Below the pieces are notes generated by a model that did not search any database, was not told the origin of the DNA, and worked only from the letters and a program-made list of their open reading frames with translations. DNA of 64,000 nt. Origin: Psychrosphaera algicola. Its GTDB lineage: Bacteria; Pseudomonadota; Gammaproteobacteria; Enterobacterales; Alteromonadaceae. The stretch lies in NCBI RefSeq assembly GCF_028401425.1, contig NZ_JAQOMS010000002.1:2170001-2234000 (forward strand). Reading direction: 5' to 3'. Shown here piece by piece: positions 51,938-61,098 of this stretch (its first letter is position 1; each line of letters starts with the position of its first letter). The position numbers and the translations under genes are program-made.

Positions 51938-54016
51938 TTACCAAATTTTTACACGTTCTTCTTCGGTAAGGTAATGTCCATCACCTTCTTTAACGTCAAA
52001 CGCTTTATAAAACTCAGGCATGTTTTGAACAATACCATTTACTCTATAACGACTCGGTGAATGTGGGTCAGTTACTAGACGTTCGCTTAATGCTTCATCG
52101 CGATATAGACGACGCCATACTTGACCCCAACCTAAGAATACACGTTGCTCGCCAGTAAAGCCGTCTAGCACAGGTGATTTTTTGCCATTTAGAGATAACT
52201 GGTACGCTTTATATGCGATAGTTAAACCACCTAAGTCGCCAATGTTTTCGCCTAAAGTTAAATCGCCATTTACAAACTCACCTTCAAACACTTCAAATGC
52301 ACTGTATTGTGCAGAGAACTTTTCACCGCGCTTTTTAAATTGCGCTTGGTCGGATTCTGTCCACCAGTTTCTTAAGTTGCCATCGCCATCGTACTTAGCA
52401 CCTTGGTCATCAAAACCATGGCCAATTTCATGCCCGATTACAGCACCAATACCGCCATAGTTAACAGCATCTTCAGCATCTAAGTTGAAGAAAGGTGGTT
52501 GTAAAATGGCCGCAGGGAAGACAATCTCGTTCATTACAGGGTTGTAATAGGCATTAACGGTTTGTGGCGTCATGTGCCATTCGCTACGATCGATAGGCTT
52601 ACCTAGCTTTTCAATATTACGAGTTAATTGCCATTGATTGAAACGCATGTAGTTGCCGACCAAATCACCAGCTTTAATTTCTAATGCAGAGTAATCAGTC
52701 CATTTATCTGGGTAACCAATCTTAGGGGTAAATTTAGATAGCTTCTCTAATGCAGAAACCTTAGTTTCTTCACTCATCCACTCTAAATCTTTTATGCCAA
52801 CTTCAAAGCCTTTAATCACGTTTTGAACTAATTGTTCCATGCGCCTTTTAGCTTCTGGTTTAAAGTGTTCTTTAACGTATAAACGACCCAAAAGTTCGCC
52901 AAGTACAGTATCTACACCAGAAACTGCCTTTTTCCAACGTGGACGTTGCTCTTCGATACCTTTAAGTTTTGTACCATAAAACTCAAAACTACGGTCTGCG
53001 AAGTCTTTTGATAAATAGTCAGAATATTCGCCAAGTAGTTTCATCTTGAAATATTCTTTCCAAGTTCCAACGTCAACCTTAGTAAACATTTCACCAAACG
53101 CTTTCATGTATGTATTTTGAGAAGCGATAACTTCTTTTACATCAGCCAATTTGGTTTCTTTAGCATAGGCCGCCCATGGGAATGTCCCCATGTAAGACGC
53201 AAATTCTTCAGTGCTATATTTATTGTAACGTTTGTTTGCATCTCGAGATTCAACACGTGACCATTGTTTAGCGGCTAAATCAGTTTCTAATGCCATAATG
53301 CGGCTAGCTGCGCCTTTAGGATCGGCTATGCCCGCCATTTTTAACATGTCAGTTAAATAAGTGACATACGCAATACGATTGTCTTCAGATTTTTTATCAT
53401 CTTTAGAATAATAATCACGGTCAGGAAGACCTAAGCCTGATTGGAATAGGTATACAGCATATTGATCAGATTTTTTAGCGTCGTTGTTTACGTAAAAACC
53501 AAGAGGGCCAGTTACACCCAAACCATATAATTTACCCATCATAGCGGCTAAATCAGTATGGTTGGATAAGCCGTCAATTTCAGCCATTAATGCATTTAAT
53601 GGCTGCATTCCTAACTTCTCTGACTGTGCTTCATCCATATATGAATTATAAAAATCGCCCAGTTTCTGCTCATCAGAACCCACTTTAGCGTTTTTAGCTT
53701 TAGAAGCTTTCTCTATAATCGCTTTTAAATTTTCTTGGGCGTCATCATAAAGCTTTGTAAATGAACCGTAGTTTGACTTATCCGCAGGGATCTTTGTTTC
53801 TTGAAGCCATTTACCGTTTGTGTAGATATAAAAATCTTCAGTTGGGGATGCAGAGTCATCGATATTTTTAAGGTCAATGCCCGAAACGAGTTGTTTTTCA
53901 GCAACTTGCTCGGCTTGAACTTGACTATTTGTTTCACTTTTAGGAGAGCATGCTGTCAATGACAGTGCCCCCACAGCAAGTGCAACGCTCGCAGCGATTA
54001 CATTAAGTTTTTTCAT
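51938..54016 (-). CDS. M13-family zinc metallopeptidase lipoprotein (PepO-like)
   Basis: 692 residues, intact. Lipobox SLTAC (Cys23). Neprilysin fold with NAYYNPVMNEIVFPAAIL, the HExxH motif in AVIGHEIGHGFDDQGAKYD (~528), GENIGDLGGL with the third zinc ligand, and a C-terminal YRVNGIVQNMPEF. Anchored on the periplasmic side of a membrane; cleaves oligopeptides. One of three peptidases clustered here. Confidence 0.95.
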   Translation of the reverse strand: MKKLNVIAASVALAVGALSLTACSPKSETNSQVQAEQVAEKQLVSGIDLKNIDDSASPTEDFYIYTNGKWLQETKIPADKSNYGSFTKLYDDAQENLKAIIEKASKAKNAKVGSDEQKLGDFYNSYMDEAQSEKLGMQPLNALMAEIDGLSNHTDLAAMMGKLYGLGVTGPLGFYVNNDAKKSDQYAVYLFQSGLGLPDRDYYSKDDKKSEDNRIAYVTYLTDMLKMAGIADPKGAASRIMALETDLAAKQWSRVESRDANKRYNKYSTEEFASYMGTFPWAAYAKETKLADVKEVIASQNTYMKAFGEMFTKVDVGTWKEYFKMKLLGEYSDYLSKDFADRSFEFYGTKLKGIEEQRPRWKKAVSGVDTVLGELLGRLYVKEHFKPEAKRRMEQLVQNVIKGFEVGIKDLEWMSEETKVSALEKLSKFTPKIGYPDKWTDYSALEIKAGDLVGNYMRFNQWQLTRNIEKLGKPIDRSEWHMTPQTVNAYYNPVMNEIVFPAAILQPPFFNLDAEDAVNYGGIGAVIGHEIGHGFDDQGAKYDGDGNLRNWWTESDQAQFKKRGEKFSAQYSAFEVFEGEFVNGDLTLGENIGDLGGLTIAYKAYQLSLNGKKSPVLDGFTGEQRVFLGWGQVWRRLYRDEALSERLVTDPHSPSRYRVNGIVQNMPEFYKAFDVKEGDGHYLTEEERVKIW

Positions 54017-54245
54017 TGTGTTGTTCCGGAATTGTAGGCTAAAACCTGTTTTTATTTTTATACTGAATTATGTGATTGAATATAGCGCAATTCAAAATTT
54101 CAATATTCGCAATCAGATTAATGATTAACACAGTGTTGTCAATGGATGTAACAAAACCTTACAAATAAGAATGTCTAATTTGACCATTTATTAACCACCC
54201 TAGCCTTCATTGAGCTTTAAGGATGAAAGCAGAGTTAAAAGATAC

Positions 54246-54276
54246 AAAAAAGCCTTACAAAAGTAAGGCTTTTTTC
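54246..54276. terminator. intrinsic terminator of the S9 peptidase gene
   Basis: AAAAAAGCCTTAC, loop AAAA, GTAAGGCTTTTTT: perfect 13-bp stem, 22 bases past the stop codon. Confidence 0.9.
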
Positions 54277-54297
54277 ATAAAGACTTTTAACTAAAAG

Positions 54298-56234
54298 TTA
54301 CTTTAAGTGCTTTTCTAAGAACTTTTCTATTTTAGTATAGAGCTCTAAGCGGTTTTCTTCTTTTCTGAAGCCATGACCTTCATTCTTCTTCATGATCCAT
54401 TCATCGTCACTAAGCTCGATTCCACGGTCTTCAAGAGCATCACGCAAGTCAGTCGCATGTTTTTTAACAACACGTGGATCTCTCGCCCCTTGGACAATCA
54501 TTAAAGGCGCTTTGATTTTATCAACATGCGCAAGTGGTGACATACGTTTCATTAATGCTTCGTCATCAGGATCACCAATTCGAGTTTTCATTAGCTCTTT
54601 TTGTGGTTCCCAATGCTTTGGCATTGATTCAAATAATAACGCTACGTCTGTTACACCAACATAGTTGATCCCACATTTATAAACATCAGGCGTGAAGGTT
54701 AATCCTGCCATCGTTGCATAGCCACCATAACTGGCACCATAAATACAAACTTTATCTGGATCAGCAATGCCCTCTTTAACAAGATAATTTACCGCATCTG
54801 TAAGGTCATTTTGCATTTCTGCCCCCACTTACCGCCATAGCCGGCTTTTTGAAATGCTAAACCATAACCGCCTGAACCACGGAAATTAACTTGTACCGTT
54901 GCATAACCGCGACTGGCAAAAAATTGGTGCTCAGGATTAAAACCCCAAAAGTCTCGAATACCATAAGGACCGCCATGTGGATTAACAATCAGTGGTACTT
55001 TACCTTTGGCCCCTTTAGGTATTGTTAAATAACCGTGAATTGTTAAGCCATCACGACTCGTGAATTTAATCGGTTTCATTGATGACATTTTTTCTGGATC
55101 TAACCACTGCATAGTTGGAACCAATGGTTTTAGGCTGTTGTTTCCTTTATTAAATAAATAATAAACACTAGGATCGTTGTCATTGGATACATAAACAATA
55201 TTCAGTTTTTCATCTTCAGACATGCTAGTAATTGCAACACGTTTACCCTTGAATGCACCTTCTAAAGACGTCATTAAAGTTGCAAAATCTTTATCGAAAT
55301 AAGCCACTTCTGGGTACTCGTAAAAATAACTCACACCTAACAGCTTTTTCTGCTTACGCGACATCATTAAGCCTGCAACGTCAACTTCGTCGTGGGCAAA
55401 AATCAGTTCACCTAATTTATCTTTGACTGGATCGTAGGTATATAGAGCACCCTTATCTCGGCCAACATTAGACGAAACGTACATTGTCTTATTGTCGAAC
55501 GCAAAACCTAGCGGCGTGATATTTTCATCATCAACGTTAAACTCTTTGATTACTCGAAACTCTTCTTCGTTGGCTTCTTTGTATAAGAACTTTCCTGTGA
55601 GGCCCTTAATCGAATACGCACCGCGAACTGCACCATTATGGTCTAAGATCCAACTTTGCACATCACCTGGGTTTCGAGCAATCATGTCCATCTTGCCGTT
55701 ACGCTCACCACGTTCGCTCCATTTACTATCTAGTGGAACTTTGTATAAATCTGGGGATACTACGCGACGACCATTATATTGGACAATTATGTGGTCTGGA
55801 TCGTCTGGCAAGGTATGCACAGTTGCAGCAGAACGAATCCCTGACGAATCAACGATTGCACCGACCAACTTAACGACTTTTGGTTTTCTTTTTGTCGTGT
55901 TAATTGTGTAAATACTAAACGCTTCATTACCATCGCTATCTAGCGTAAAAACAATATCTTGATCATTAGCCCAAAAGAAGCTGCCCACATCTTGCTCTTT
56001 GAAACCAGTGATTGGCTTAACTTTAGTAAGATTGTTGGTTTCCATAATTACAATATTTCGGCGCGTGTTCACTGGTGATAAAACAGCGACATATTTACCA
56101 TTAGGGGATAGTTGAAGTCCTGAGAATTCTGGGTTTTTGAAAAAATCTTCAACGGGGATCTGATCTGATTTGGCAATAGATTGCCCTGATAAAAGGAGTA
56201 GAAACATTACTCCAATATTCAATAAAAATTTCAT
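54298..56234 (-). CDS. exported S9C-type prolyl oligopeptidase/acylaminoacyl peptidase
   Basis: About 646 residues. Signal peptide (LLNIGVMFLLLLSGQSIA), a beta-propeller domain (QLSPNGKYVAVLSP, WSERGERNGKMDMI) and an alpha/beta-hydrolase domain: VNPHGGPYGIRDFWGF, nucleophile Ser in YGASYGGYATMAG, Asp in QGARDPRV, His in NEGHGFRKEEN. The C-run on the plus strand at 54832-54836 is one base short; repair gives GYGGKWGAEMQNDLTDAV. Same direction as and downstream of tapT, but a 227-base gap with T-rich tracts suggests its own promoter. Confidence 0.92.
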
Positions 56235-56461
56235 AGTGTTTATTCCAACTGTTATTTTTTAGTTTTTAGTTTTTAGTTTTTTCGAAAGGGCAATAATGTT
56301 GAATTTTAGAATAGTAGAACTACAGCGATTATTAAAGGGTAACGTAAATTTCTATGTGCCCTCAGGCCGCCAATTAAGTCCATCATGTAAATAATTTGAT
56401 ACTGAGAACACTAAATCCCTACAATTAAAGTAGTTGAAAATTATAGAATTACGCGATCTAT

Positions 56462-57154
56462 TTAGCGTTTGAAGTGTTGATATCCACTTCTGAAACGTTG
56501 AAATAATGCCTCTAATCGCTCACCCAATTCCACCTCTTCATTTTCCTTAAACAGTGCAATAGCAACTTCAACCGTACTTAGATGATGATCATGGTAGGCC
56601 TCACGCAATTGATAATCACCTCGTGAGGCGTCATTTAATTGTAAAACAGGCAGATGTTGCAAATAAGGTGATTTGATAAACATCTTTTTAGCCTGACGCC
56701 ATGTGCCATCCAAAAATACAAATAATGGCCGTCGACCTTTTCTCGCCTCTAGATTCGGCAATTCAGACAGTTGTCGGCTTGTTTCAACATTATCGTGAGG
56801 GAAGATAATCACGGGAAACCATTTAGGATCGTCTAATAATTCAATTAACTTAGGATCGCATTCTGTACGCTCCCAACGAAAAGCGAAGTTATCGGTGACC
56901 AGATCACAAATGAGTTGCCCTGTATTTGACGGTTTAAAATACTCAGCATGATACATCAACATACAAACGCCGATTTCACCCGGAATCGGTTCGCTACCGC
57001 AAATGCATTTTGACTCACCCAGCAAACAGGCTGAGCAACGTTTTAACGAAGCCCCGCGGGCTTTAAATTCGCGTGTCGACAACTTTAATTGTGCGGTTCT
57101 TAACACTTGGACTGAATTAATGTGCTCAACCCCATTACACATTGGTTTCAACAT
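56462..57154 (-). CDS. tapT: DTW-domain protein, tRNA-uridine aminocarboxypropyltransferase-like
   Basis: 230 residues, intact. Zinc-type Cys cluster KRCSACLLGESKCICGS, MLMYHAEYFKPSNTG with the acp3U-synthase HxxE-like region, FLDGTWRQAKKM (the DTW motif appears as DGTW) and LREAYHDHHLSTVEVAIA. YfiP/TapT makes acp3U47 on tRNA in E. coli; that assignment rests on family similarity. Its ATG overlaps the stop of the FHA gene (TAATG). Confidence 0.85.
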   Translation of the reverse strand: MLKPMCNGVEHINSVQVLRTAQLKLSTREFKARGASLKRCSACLLGESKCICGSEPIPGEIGVCMLMYHAEYFKPSNTGQLICDLVTDNFAFRWERTECDPKLIELLDDPKWFPVIIFPHDNVETSRQLSELPNLEARKGRRPLFVFLDGTWRQAKKMFIKSPYLQHLPVLQLNDASRGDYQLREAYHDHHLSTVEVAIALFKENEEVELGERLEALFQRFRSGYQHFKR

Positions 57155-58131
57155 TATTTATCGGCTTCCGCGTTTCTGCGTTTGGCTTCTAATGTCGCCT
57201 TTTTATACAAGCTCTGTGTCTCAACTAAAATACTATCCGCCGATTCTGGAGACGCAAGCAACCACTTCGATGGCAAGACCTTACTATTCATTGTTGGGAA
57301 TAATTTAACCTTATCGTCGCCTTTATCATTGATATAAGACAACGATGCAATAGCCAGAACAAGTACAGTTGAAACGCCAGCAATACGTTGCAGGCTCATG
57401 TTGCTCGCTAGATAAAAACTGCCGCCTAAAAATATCATTAATAGAGCATAATCGATGAGCTCAGCACCAATATAAATACTAACGTTGTCACCCCAGTTAA
57501 ATAAAAGAACTGAGCCAATAGCAGCGAGAACCAACCAGCAAATAGCAAGCAGATAGCAAAAGGTCACAATAGTGAAAAACTTGACGTCCTTTTTAAATAC
57601 ACGCGCTGCAATGGATACCAACAACGGAAATATAAACAACGCTAGTACGCTAAAAATGGCGGTAACGGTGAGTTTGCTCCAAATAACTTCTTGGTAGGTT
57701 TCGTAATATTTGTCGACCAACAAAATCAAAAAGTAAATCGCAATGGCTAACAAAGACCAATACCAATGATTGGCTGCTCGTGCTATGTCTTCTATTACGT
57801 TAATCTTTTTAGCGGGCGCAACAGAATGTAATGGTAATAAAACTCGAATAAATACTTTGCCAAAAACAAAAACATCCCCTGACGTTACCGTTTCGACAGG
57901 TTTAAGTTGTTTATTATGTTTATCTTTTATGCCATTTACCGAGCCACTGTCGACTAACAGTAAACTGCCGTCTTCGGATAGTTTGAGTTCCGCGTGATAC
58001 GGGCACACATGCTCTTCTTGCAATACCAGATCGTTGTCATATGCTCGACCAATGCGAATAGTTTCACCTTGGACTTTATGTAACGCCAGAACCTTGTTGT
58101 TTCGGGTAACAACTTCAATCATTAATTCCAT
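57154..58131 (-). CDS. FHA-domain multi-pass membrane protein
   Basis: 325 residues, intact. N-terminal FHA domain (~10-100): IRIGRAYDNDLVLQEEHVCPYHAEL, VDSGSVNGIKDK and GDVFVFGKVFIRV, with the phosphothreonine-site Arg/Asn/His pattern. Then about six TM segments (WSLLAIAIYFLILLV, LTVTAIFSVLALFIFPLLVSI, FFTIVTFCYLLAICWLVLAA, ALLMIFLGGSFYLAS) and a short charged tail. FHA domains bind phosphothreonine partners; no Ser/Thr kinase is in the window. ATG overlaps the protease gene stop, so expression is coupled. Confidence 0.85.
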   Translation of the reverse strand: MELMIEVVTRNNKVLALHKVQGETIRIGRAYDNDLVLQEEHVCPYHAELKLSEDGSLLLVDSGSVNGIKDKHNKQLKPVETVTSGDVFVFGKVFIRVLLPLHSVAPAKKINVIEDIARAANHWYWSLLAIAIYFLILLVDKYYETYQEVIWSKLTVTAIFSVLALFIFPLLVSIAARVFKKDVKFFTIVTFCYLLAICWLVLAAIGSVLLFNWGDNVSIYIGAELIDYALLMIFLGGSFYLASNMSLQRIAGVSTVLVLAIASLSYINDKGDDKVKLFPTMNSKVLPSKWLLASPESADSILVETQSLYKKATLEAKRRNAEADK

Positions 58132-59402
58132 GAAATACTCTCAACAAATTTAGTGAAAAAGGACTGCGCTGTAGTTTCACTAACACCCTGCAGTACATAA
58201 CGACCCACTAACGTTTGGTCATTTTTATCGAGTAATAAAGAATGGAATCTTACGTCATACAAGCCTGGGTATTTTCGATAAGCCCTAACACAGCTAATGC
58301 CCTTAGACGTTGTTTTAAGTGTGTTATTAATAAGTGCTTCTTGGCAATAAAAATCGGTCACATCATCTTGGCCAGCGTTATTTCGGCTGTATTGTCGATT
58401 CAATGTTTGCGTAAATAAAGTAGCTAATTGCAACTCATTTAACTTATCAGAGTGGATCCAACTGAATCCCATTTGCGCATGACCCGTCGTCATATCACTG
58501 CTTAAATAAATCCGTTCGTTTAAAGCACAATTTGTCGAGGCTGCCGTATACAATTCTTTTTCTTTATCTTGATTTGAGTCACCCCAACAAGGCATAAAGT
58601 CGCTGAGTTCATTTGGGACTTTTGCCTGCCCTAAACTGTACAATGGCCATTCAGATTGAATTAAATCTTGGAACAATGCACTTTGGTTCTCTGTAAGCTG
58701 CTTGGTGATACGTTCGACAAAAAACGCCTCTTCCTTTTTGACGTCTAACGTCTCTAATGCCTGCTCTCTTAAATTGAAAAGTCTGTCCACTGGTACAAGA
58801 AAACCAATTTGATTACCTGCTGACGCAACGTTAATGCCGACTACATTACCAAATTCATCAACCGTAGGTCCGCCTGACATACCAGAGTTTATTGACCCCG
58901 TAAAATGGATCCGCTTATAGAAACTTTTTGATTTAATACCATTGTATGTGCCCGGAACCACTATCATGCCTAAGTCATGCGGATTACCAAGTGAATAGAT
59001 TTCCTGTCCTTTTGTTGGCGGCTCAGAAGCAAGCGGAAAATGAACAGGCCAAGGCTGTTTCGCGTCTAATATAGCAAGATCATTAATAACATCGATATCG
59101 ACGACATCAACAATATGGGTCTGCTCGTTGTTGTCCAATAACTCCAGCCGATATTGCTCTGGGGATTGAATAAAATTAGAGATAACGTGGTAATTAGTCA
59201 CGATATGGCCACTTTCAGAGATAAAAAAGCCAGTACCAATCGATGATTTCTGACCAGATTCAATATTGATACATTTAATCTGCACAAGCGCTGGACTGTA
59301 ATTTGAAAAGAGTGCTTCAGCTTCGTTTGCTTTGGTTTGAAAACTAAAGATAAAACTGAACAAAACCAGACAACTAACAACAAGATGTCGAAATAACTGC
59401 AT
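58122..59402 (-). CDS. exported trypsin-like serine protease, PDZ-less
   Basis: 426 residues, intact. Signal peptide (HLVVSCLVLFSFIFSFQTKA), chymotrypsin-fold protease of DegP type with catalytic His72 (VTNYHVIS), Asp108 (DVINDLAILD) and Ser176 (NSGMSGGPT). Instead of PDZ domains the second half (~230-426) is a novel-looking segment with several Cys (FMPCWGDSNQD, TNCALN, DFYCQEAL, ISCVRAYRK). Its 3' end overlaps the FHA gene. Periplasmic; role in signalling or envelope quality control is inference. Confidence 0.85.
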   Translation of the reverse strand: MQLFRHLVVSCLVLFSFIFSFQTKANEAEALFSNYSPALVQIKCINIESGQKSSIGTGFFISESGHIVTNYHVISNFIQSPEQYRLELLDNNEQTHIVDVVDIDVINDLAILDAKQPWPVHFPLASEPPTKGQEIYSLGNPHDLGMIVVPGTYNGIKSKSFYKRIHFTGSINSGMSGGPTVDEFGNVVGINVASAGNQIGFLVPVDRLFNLREQALETLDVKKEEAFFVERITKQLTENQSALFQDLIQSEWPLYSLGQAKVPNELSDFMPCWGDSNQDKEKELYTAASTNCALNERIYLSSDMTTGHAQMGFSWIHSDKLNELQLATLFTQTLNRQYSRNNAGQDDVTDFYCQEALINNTLKTTSKGISCVRAYRKYPGLYDVRFHSLLLDKNDQTLVGRYVLQGVSETTAQSFFTKFVESISWN

Positions 59403-59423
59403 TAATGAAGGTTCCTAGAAAAC

Positions 59424-59448
59424 AAAAAAGCCGCAATATGCGGCCTTT
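59424..59448. terminator. terminator of the pyruvate dehydrogenase operon
   Basis: AAAAAAGCCGCA, loop ATA, TGCGGCCTTT, 55 bases past the lpdA stop and before the protease gene. Confidence 0.8.
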
Positions 59449-59502
59449 AAAATATGGTTAGCCAGAAGCTAACTTAGAAAATCCTGATGCGTTAGTAAAG
59501 AA

Positions 59503-60928
59503 CTACTTTTTCTTTTTCGCTTTAGGATTAGGAAGGTCAGTAATTGACCCTTCATACATCTCAGCAGCTAAGCCGATAGATTCATTTAGCGTTGGGTGAG
59601 CATGTACAGTTAACGCGATGTCTTCCGCGTCTGCGCCCATTTCAATTGCTAAACCAATTTCACCTAGCATTTCACCCGCATTGATACCAACAATCGCGCC
59701 ACCTAAGATGCGGTGAGAGTCTTTATCAAAGATAAGCTTAGTGAAACCTTCTGTTCTTGCAGAAGCAATCGCACGACCTGAAGCCGCCCAAGGGAATTTA
59801 GCTGATTCGTAGTTCAAACCTTGCTCTTTCGCTTCTTTTTCAGTTACGCCAACCCAAGCCATTTCTGGATCGGTATACGCAATAGAAGGAATTGCTTGAG
59901 GTTCAAAGAAATGTTTCTTACCAGAAATAACTTCTGCTGCAACATGTGCTTCATGAACGGCTTTGTGAGCAAGCATAGGTTGACCTACAACGTCACCAAT
60001 CGCAAAGATGTGATTTACGTTTGTGCGAAGTTGCTTATCTACGTTAATAAAGCCACGTTCGTCTACAGCAACACCAGCTTTCGTCGCATCACATAAGTTA
60101 CCGTTTGGTTTACGGCCAACAGCAACTAAAATCTTGTCATAACGTACAGGTTCAGCAGGCGCTTTTTTGCCTTCGAACGTTACGTATAAACCGTCATCTT
60201 TAGCTTCAACGCCAACAACTTTAGTTGATAACATGATGTTAAAGCGGTCTTTATTGTATTTAGAATAAACTTGAACAACGTCTTTATCAGCCGCAGGAAC
60301 AAGTTGGTCTAAAAATTCGACAACTGAAACGTTTGAACCTAATGCCGCGTATACCGTACCCATTTCTAGACCGATAATACCACCACCAAGAACTAACATT
60401 TCGCCTTATGACGTCTTTAAGTTCTAACGCGCCAGTTGAATCGATTACACGGTCATCTTCTGGGATGAAAGGTAAGTTAACAGGTTCAGAACCTGCTGCG
60501 ATGATTGCATTATCAAACGTAATGTTTGTCACGCCGTCAGCACCGTTAACCGCTAAAGTGTTGCTACCAGTAAATTTACCGTAACCATTAACCACTTTAA
60601 CTTTACGCATTTTAGACATACCGTCTAAACCGCCAGTTAATTGAGAAACAACGCTATCTTTCCATGAGCGGATCTTATCTAGATCAATTTCAGGTGCGCC
60701 AAATGTAACACCATGAGACGCCATATCTTTTGCATCGTCGATGACTTTAGCCACGTGCAATAACGCTTTTGAAGGGATACAACCTACGTTAAGACAAACA
60801 CCACCAAGTGTGCTGCGTGCTTCAACTAAAGTTACGTCTAAACCTAAATCGGCAGCACGAAATGCCGCTGAATATCCGCCTGGACCTGCACCAAGAACCA
60901 CTACTTGGGTTTTGATATCGTTACTCAT
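59503..60928 (-). CDS. lpdA: dihydrolipoamide dehydrogenase (E3)
   Basis: Reoxidises lipoyl groups of pyruvate and 2-oxoglutarate dehydrogenases. FAD site VVLGAGPGGYSAAFRA, redox disulfide Cys45/Cys50 in GGVCLNVGCIPSK, NAD site LGGGIIGLEMGTVYA, AIGDVVGQPMLAH and the dimer-interface HAHPTLNES. About 475 residues. Frame lost at 60404-60410, where the coding strand reads CATAAGG in place of CCCAGG; repair gives LKDVPGEMLVLGGG. Last gene of aceE-aceF-lpdA. Confidence 0.95.
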
Positions 60929-61039
60929 TATTAACCTCTATTTGCTGGTAGGGTAATAAGAAAGGTACATACCTTTCCGAATTCATTATTCTAATTACAG
61001 AAAAACGACTTGAAAACTTTCAATCTCCAAATCAAATTT

Positions 61040-61090
61040 TTCGGAGTTTAGCACTCCGATTTAAAAAAGTCCTGCACACGCAGGACTTTC
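61040..61090. terminator. two adjacent hairpins between aceF and lpdA
   Basis: TCGGAGT-TTAGC-ACTCCGA at 61041-61059 and AAAGTCCTGC-ACAC-GCAGGACTTT at 61065-61088. The second has a T-run in the minus direction after aceF, so it may attenuate read-through from aceEF into lpdA, which is also needed by other dehydrogenases. Confidence 0.7.
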
Positions 61091-61098
61091 TTGTTGTT

